Assembly: GCA_001800495.1 (NCBI GenBank)
Contig: MGVM01000010.1
Span: forward strand, 1-17,020
Direction of reading: 5' to 3'
From: Elusimicrobia bacterium RIFOXYB2_FULL_48_7
Lineage (GTDB): Bacteria; Elusimicrobiota; Endomicrobiia; CG1-02-37-114; XYA2-FULL-39-19
DNA length: 17,020 bases
Within the stretch, counting starts at the first letter, position 1; each line of letters begins with the position of its first letter. Shown in pieces: positions 13,290 through 17,020 of this stretch. Under the pieces are notes generated by a model. That model was not told the origin of the DNA and searched no databases. It saw only the letters and a program-made list of their open reading frames with translations. The position numbers were made by a program, and so were the translations under genes.

Positions 13290-16200
13290 ATGAAAAAATC
13301 TGCCGTCAAAAGCATGCCTGCCGGAACAAAATGTTTTTATTTTGAAAATGACCCTCTCTGGTATAAAAATGCCGTTATATATGAATTACACGTGAGGTCC
13401 TTCTATGACAGCAACAATGACGGCATCGGTGATTTCAGGGGGCTTACAAGCAAACTCGACTATCTGAACAGCCTCGGCATTAACACTATATGGCTCCTGC
13501 CGTTTTACCCCTCTCCGCTGAAAGACGACGGCTATGACATAGCCGATTATTTCAACATACACCCGAATTACGGCACCCTCTCGGACTTCAGGAACTTTTT
13601 ATGCGAAGCGCATCTACGCGGCATCCGCGTGATAACCGAACTGGTACTCAACCATACTTCCGACCAGCATTCCTGGTTTAAAAAGGCGCGAAGCGCGCCG
13701 AAAGGTTCCATAGCCAGGGATTTTTATGTCTGGAGCGATTCCCAGGAAAAATACAAGGACGCGAGGATAATATTCAAGGATTTTGAAACCTCCAACTGGG
13801 CCTGGGATACCGTTGCTAATTCCTATTACTGGCACAGGTTCTATACCCACCAGCCGGACCTGAATTATAACAGCCCGCAGGTGCAGAGGGCGATACTAAA
13901 AGTCATTGATTACTGGTTTGACATGGGCGTGGACGGCCTGCGGCTGGACGCCATACCGTACCTTTTTGAAAAAGAGGGCACAAATTGCGAGAATCTGCCG
14001 GAAACTTACGAGTACCTTAAAACCCTGAGGCGGCATATAGATTCAAAATATACGGGCAGGGTGCTGCTGGCGGAAGCTAACCAGTGGCCTGAAGACGCGG
14101 CCGCCTATTTCGGCAACGGTGATTCCTGCCAGATGGCGTTCCATTTTCCCCTGATGCCCAGGATGTTCATGTCCATGTGGATGGAAGACAGGTTCCCTGT
14201 AATTGATATATTCGAACAAACGCCGGCTATACCTGACAACTGCCAATGGGCGCTCTTTTTAAGAAACCACGATGAGTTGACCCTTGAAATGGTGACGGAT
14301 GAAGAAAGGGATTACATGTACAGGGTTTATGCAAAAGACCCGGCCACCAGAATAAATATAGGCATCAGGCGCAGGCTGGCGCCCCTGCTGGGCAAACACA
14401 GGAGAAAATATGAGCTGATGAATATCCTGCTTTTCTCCCTGCCCGGTACACCGGTAATCTATTATGGGGACGAAATAGGCATGGGTGATAATTTTCACCT
14501 GGGCGACAGGAATGGGGTAAGGACTCCCATGCAGTGGAGTTCAGACAAAAACGCCGGGTTTTCCCGCGCAAACCCGCAGAAGCTGTATCTGCCCATTATC
14601 ATAGACCCGGAATACCATTACGAAACAGTAAACGTGGAAAACAACGAAAGCAACCAGTCCTCTATCCTGTGGTGGATGAAGAGAGTCGTTGCCATGAGGA
14701 AGCGTTATAAAGCTTTCGGGAGCGGAAACCTGGAATTCCTGCCTTCAAATAATCCCAGGGTGCTTGCCTTTACCAGGGCTTACAAGGACGAAATAATACT
14801 GATAGTAATAAATCTTTCGCGGTTCTCGCAGGCAGTGGAACTGGATCTTTCCAAGTACGCTGGTTACTTCCCCGAGGAAATATTCAGCAGGAACCGTTTT
14901 CCCGCCGTCAAGGAAACACCCTATGCGTTTACCCTGGGTTTTTATGATTACTTCTGGTTTGAACTGAAGAAAGAGGACATCGGGCTTATTGAAGGAAGCA
15001 AAAATATATTCAATATAAACATAGAAGGTGAAATAAAAGGAAAAGCGAAGGAACAGCTGGAGCGGGAAGTGCTCCCGGATTACCTGGTAAAATGCAGGTG
15101 GTTCAAGAGCAAATCCCAGAAAATACTGCAGGTGAAGATAATTGAAAACATAAAAATGTATGACAGCGAACCACTCATACAGATCCTTTTGCTTGAAACA
15201 ACGTTTGTTGAAGGGTTATCCGAAGTATACATACTGCCCGTATGCCCTGCAACCGGGCCCAACGCCGAAAAAATAAAAATTGACGCGCCTTATTCCGTAA
15301 TTGCCAACTTAAAAATTAACGGCGAAGACGGGATAATTTATGACGGCATATATAACGAAGAATTCCGGAAAACGCTTCTGCTGATGATTGAAAAAAGGCA
15401 CAGCATTGAAGCAATAAACGGCAGGCTTACGGGCCACCCGGGCAGGCATTTGAAAAAACTCCTGCTTTCAGGAAAGTCCCGGATAAACGAAAAATCCACG
15501 GTTTCCGGCGCGCAATCCAGCAATACTTCAATTCTTTACGGAAACGAATTATTCTTCAAGCTCTACAGAAGGGTTGAGGAAGGCGTAAACCCGGAAATTG
15601 AAATCGGGCGGTTCCTGACGGAAAAAACGGATTTCAAAAACGCGCCGCCTTATGCAGGAATGATAGAGTATACAAAACGCAATTCCAGGCCCACGGCCGT
15701 GGGCATACTCCAGGGCGCCGTGAACAACCCTGTTGATGCCTGGCAATACACCCTGGATTCCCTGGCGCGTTACTTTGAAAGGGTGCTCGCAAAACTCCCG
15801 GAAGTAAAGAAACCGCCGGCGGTGCCGGAATCCTTTCTTGACGCCGCCTGCAGGGAAATACCGCCGCTCATGCAGGAAACCATCGGCGTTGACTATATTG
15901 AAATGATAAAATTGCTGGGCACAAGAACAGCCCAGCTGCACCTGGCCCTGGCCTCAGATATCGAAAACCCTGATTTCGCCCCTGAACCGTTCACCCTTCT
16001 TTACCAGCGCTCGCGTTACCAGTCCATGCAGGGGCTGACTAAAAAAGTATTTGATACTTTCAAGAAAAGCCAGAAATCCGCGTTTAACGCGCCGGATGCA
16101 CTCAAGGAGAAAGCGGCCAAATTCCTGGTTTTTGAAAAGGAAATAATAAACAGGTTTTCCCTTATCTACAAAGAAAAAACAACAGCCATGAAAATAAGGA

Positions 16201-16652
16201 TCCACGGCGACTACCACCTGGGGCAGCTGCTTTTTACGGGGAATGATTTTGCCAGTATTGATTTTGAAGGCGAGCCCATGAGGACTTTGAATGAAAGAAG
16301 GCTGAAGAAATCAGCGCTGAAGGACATCGCGGGGATGATAAGGTCTTTGCACTACGCCGCCTATACCTCGCTTATGAAACACCAGGCAATAAAAACCGAG
16401 AACCCGCAGGAACTGGAACCCTGGATGTTTCTGTGGTATAAATATACCGCCGGAACTTTTTTGAATTCATACCTGGAAACAGCGGACGGCGCAGTATTCA
16501 TTCCCTCCGGCCAAAAACAGCTGGAAAACATGCTGGACATTTACATGCTTGAAAAAGCCGTCTACGAACTTGGTTACGAACTCAATAACCGCCCCGACTG
16601 GATATTAATACCCATGAACGGCATAACCAGTATCCTGAAAAAAGAGCTTTAA
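13290..16652 (+). CDS. treS: Trehalose synthase - maltokinase fusion (TreS-Mak)
   Basis: This 1120-aa protein joins two cytosolic enzymes. Residues about 22-558 are a GH13 trehalose synthase that interconverts trehalose and maltose: NHTSDQHSWF (121-130), GVDGLRLDAIPYLFEKEG with nucleophile Asp220, acid/base Glu262 in LLAEANQWPED, and Asp328 in FLRNHDE. After a short linker, residues about 590-1115 are a maltokinase (Pep2-like) that makes maltose-1-phosphate with ATP: start LPDYLVKCRWFKSKSQ, catalytic HGDYHLGQ (972-979, Asp974) and metal-binding DFEGEP (Asp991). Both active sites are complete and the length matches known fusions. The product normally feeds GlgE for alpha-glucan synthesis; glgE and glgB are not in the window. 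The Shine-Dalgarno is weak. The gene lies 24 bp after the regulator and converges on a sugar ABC transporter ATPase. Confidence 0.96.
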   Translation: MKKSAVKSMPAGTKCFYFENDPLWYKNAVIYELHVRSFYDSNNDGIGDFRGLTSKLDYLNSLGINTIWLLPFYPSPLKDDGYDIADYFNIHPNYGTLSDFRNFLCEAHLRGIRVITELVLNHTSDQHSWFKKARSAPKGSIARDFYVWSDSQEKYKDARIIFKDFETSNWAWDTVANSYYWHRFYTHQPDLNYNSPQVQRAILKVIDYWFDMGVDGLRLDAIPYLFEKEGTNCENLPETYEYLKTLRRHIDSKYTGRVLLAEANQWPEDAAAYFGNGDSCQMAFHFPLMPRMFMSMWMEDRFPVIDIFEQTPAIPDNCQWALFLRNHDELTLEMVTDEERDYMYRVYAKDPATRINIGIRRRLAPLLGKHRRKYELMNILLFSLPGTPVIYYGDEIGMGDNFHLGDRNGVRTPMQWSSDKNAGFSRANPQKLYLPIIIDPEYHYETVNVENNESNQSSILWWMKRVVAMRKRYKAFGSGNLEFLPSNNPRVLAFTRAYKDEIILIVINLSRFSQAVELDLSKYAGYFPEEIFSRNRFPAVKETPYAFTLGFYDYFWFELKKEDIGLIEGSKNIFNINIEGEIKGKAKEQLEREVLPDYLVKCRWFKSKSQKILQVKIIENIKMYDSEPLIQILLLETTFVEGLSEVYILPVCPATGPNAEKIKIDAPYSVIANLKINGEDGIIYDGIYNEEFRKTLLLMIEKRHSIEAINGRLTGHPGRHLKKLLLSGKSRINEKSTVSGAQSSNTSILYGNELFFKLYRRVEEGVNPEIEIGRFLTEKTDFKNAPPYAGMIEYTKRNSRPTAVGILQGAVNNPVDAWQYTLDSLARYFERVLAKLPEVKKPPAVPESFLDAACREIPPLMQETIGVDYIEMIKLLGTRTAQLHLALASDIENPDFAPEPFTLLYQRSRYQSMQGLTKKVFDTFKKSQKSAFNAPDALKEKAAKFLVFEKEIINRFSLIYKEKTTAMKIRIHGDYHLGQLLFTGNDFASIDFEGEPMRTLNERRLKKSALKDIAGMIRSLHYAAYTSLMKHQAIKTENPQELEPWMFLWYKYTAGTFLNSYLETADGAVFIPSGQKQLENMLDIYMLEKAVYELGYELNNRPDWILIPMNGITSILKKEL

Positions 16653-16671
16653 AAACCGGCAGGCGGGGTTT
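16653..16671. terminator. Possible weak bidirectional terminator
   Basis: AAACC (16653-16657) can pair with GGTTT (16667-16671) around a GC-rich 9-base loop, between the convergent treS and ABC-transporter stops. Read on the minus strand it is followed by a run of five T. The stem is short, so this is tentative. Confidence 0.3.
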
Positions 16672-16672
16672 A

Positions 16673-17020
16673 TTAATCTATTTTAAAAAAATTCAATTTA
16701 TTCAAATCAAAGGCTAGGGTTACCTCGTTCCCGGCCTTGAATTCCCTGCTGGTTGTTATAAACGAAAGCCCGGTATTTCCAAATAAAACATGAACAAGCA
16801 GTTCCCTGCCTATCAGTTCAATTGAACTGATTACTGCCTTGAAAGGGCCTTCCCTGGACGGGCATACATGTTCCGGCCTTATGCCCAGGACAAGGCCTTT
16901 TACCTTCAGTTTTTTTATGCCGTCAGCCCGGTTTTCCGGGGCCTTTATTTTTATTCCGCCGAGAACGAAAAAATACCCGCCGGTTTCTTCAATAATAGAA
17001 ACTTTTAACAGGTTCATCGG
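16673..17020 (-). CDS. Sugar ABC transporter ATP-binding protein, C-terminal TOBE region (partial at right edge)
   Basis: The frame is open through the right edge, and the codon before the first Met (17017) reads Pro, giving the PMNLLKV seen where MalK/UgpC-type ATPases pass from the nucleotide-binding domain into the regulatory domain. So this is the last 115 or so residues, not a small gene. LGIRPEHV, then VISSIELIGRELLVHVLFG and a final AFDLNKLNFF, are the TOBE strands of this family. Walker motifs are outside the window. Such ATPases energise uptake of maltose, trehalose, glycerol-phosphate or other sugars. Convergent placement 20 bp from TreS-Mak suggests a maltose or trehalose importer, but the substrate is inference. 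Confidence 0.85.
   Translation of the reverse strand, partial: PMNLLKVSIIEETGGYFFVLGGIKIKAPENRADGIKKLKVKGLVLGIRPEHVCPSREGPFKAVISSIELIGRELLVHVLFGNTGLSFITTSREFKAGNEVTLAFDLNKLNFFKID

Overview
The window looks like chromosome from a Gram-negative, probably uncultivated bacterium of moderate GC content. It has a Pal-type lipoprotein, a second lipobox protein and secreted or periplasmic domains, which imply an outer membrane. REP-like palindromes of several unrelated types are scattered between and inside genes. No 16S or ribosomal marker is present, so any phylum guess (for example an Elusimicrobia, Omnitrophica or Goldbacteria-like lineage) is weak inference.

Layout. (1) 1-1362, minus strand: the N-terminus of a secreted GH2-like protein running off the left edge, a nested inverted repeat, and an alpha/beta-hydrolase lipoprotein. 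(2) 1363-1466: a compact divergent promoter region. (3) 1467-4625, plus strand: a lipoate module made of dihydrolipoamide dehydrogenase (lpdA), a 161-bp palindromic element, and one gene fusing octanoyltransferase (LipB) to lipoyl synthase (LipA). Two different REP-like palindromes lie in frame within the fusion joint. (4) 4691-5221: a small HAMP-only membrane protein, ending one base from the convergent transporter gene. (5) 12431 down to 5223, minus strand: a tightly packed signalling run in the order Pal-like lipoprotein, single-domain receiver, PTS enzyme I (ptsI), REC-GGDEF, REC plus small beta domain, membrane sensor histidine kinase, single-domain receiver, DUF1646-type transporter. (6) 12576-16652, plus strand, divergent from pal: an OmpR/PhoB-type regulator and a trehalose synthase-maltokinase fusion (TreS-Mak). 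(7) 16673-17020, minus strand: the C-terminal TOBE part of a MalK/UgpC-type sugar ABC transporter ATPase.

Two observations stand out. First, the REC-GGDEF gene and the following REC gene are one continuous reading frame cut by a single in-frame amber codon at 9025-9023. The missing C-terminal half of the GGDEF domain is read directly from the 25 codons after the stop and the start of the next gene. TAG is used as a normal terminator by lpdA and by the HAMP gene, so this looks like a nonsense mutation, a sequencing error or local readthrough, not a genome-wide code change. Second, the pal/regulator divergent region carries ATGCAACTTT three times, two copies abutting as an 11-bp tandem repeat beside a good sigma70-type promoter. 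This is the arrangement expected of a PhoB/OmpR-type operator, probably autoregulatory.

Working model (inference): the single histidine kinase H282 feeds several receiver domains encoded beside it. An enzyme I without HPr or EII nearby adds a PEP-dependent phosphoryl input. The divergent DNA-binding regulator controls trehalose/maltose metabolism through TreS-Mak, with the convergent sugar ABC transporter as a likely partner. No tRNA, rRNA, CRISPR array or insertion-sequence transposase was seen. No gene-free stretch exceeds 300 bases.
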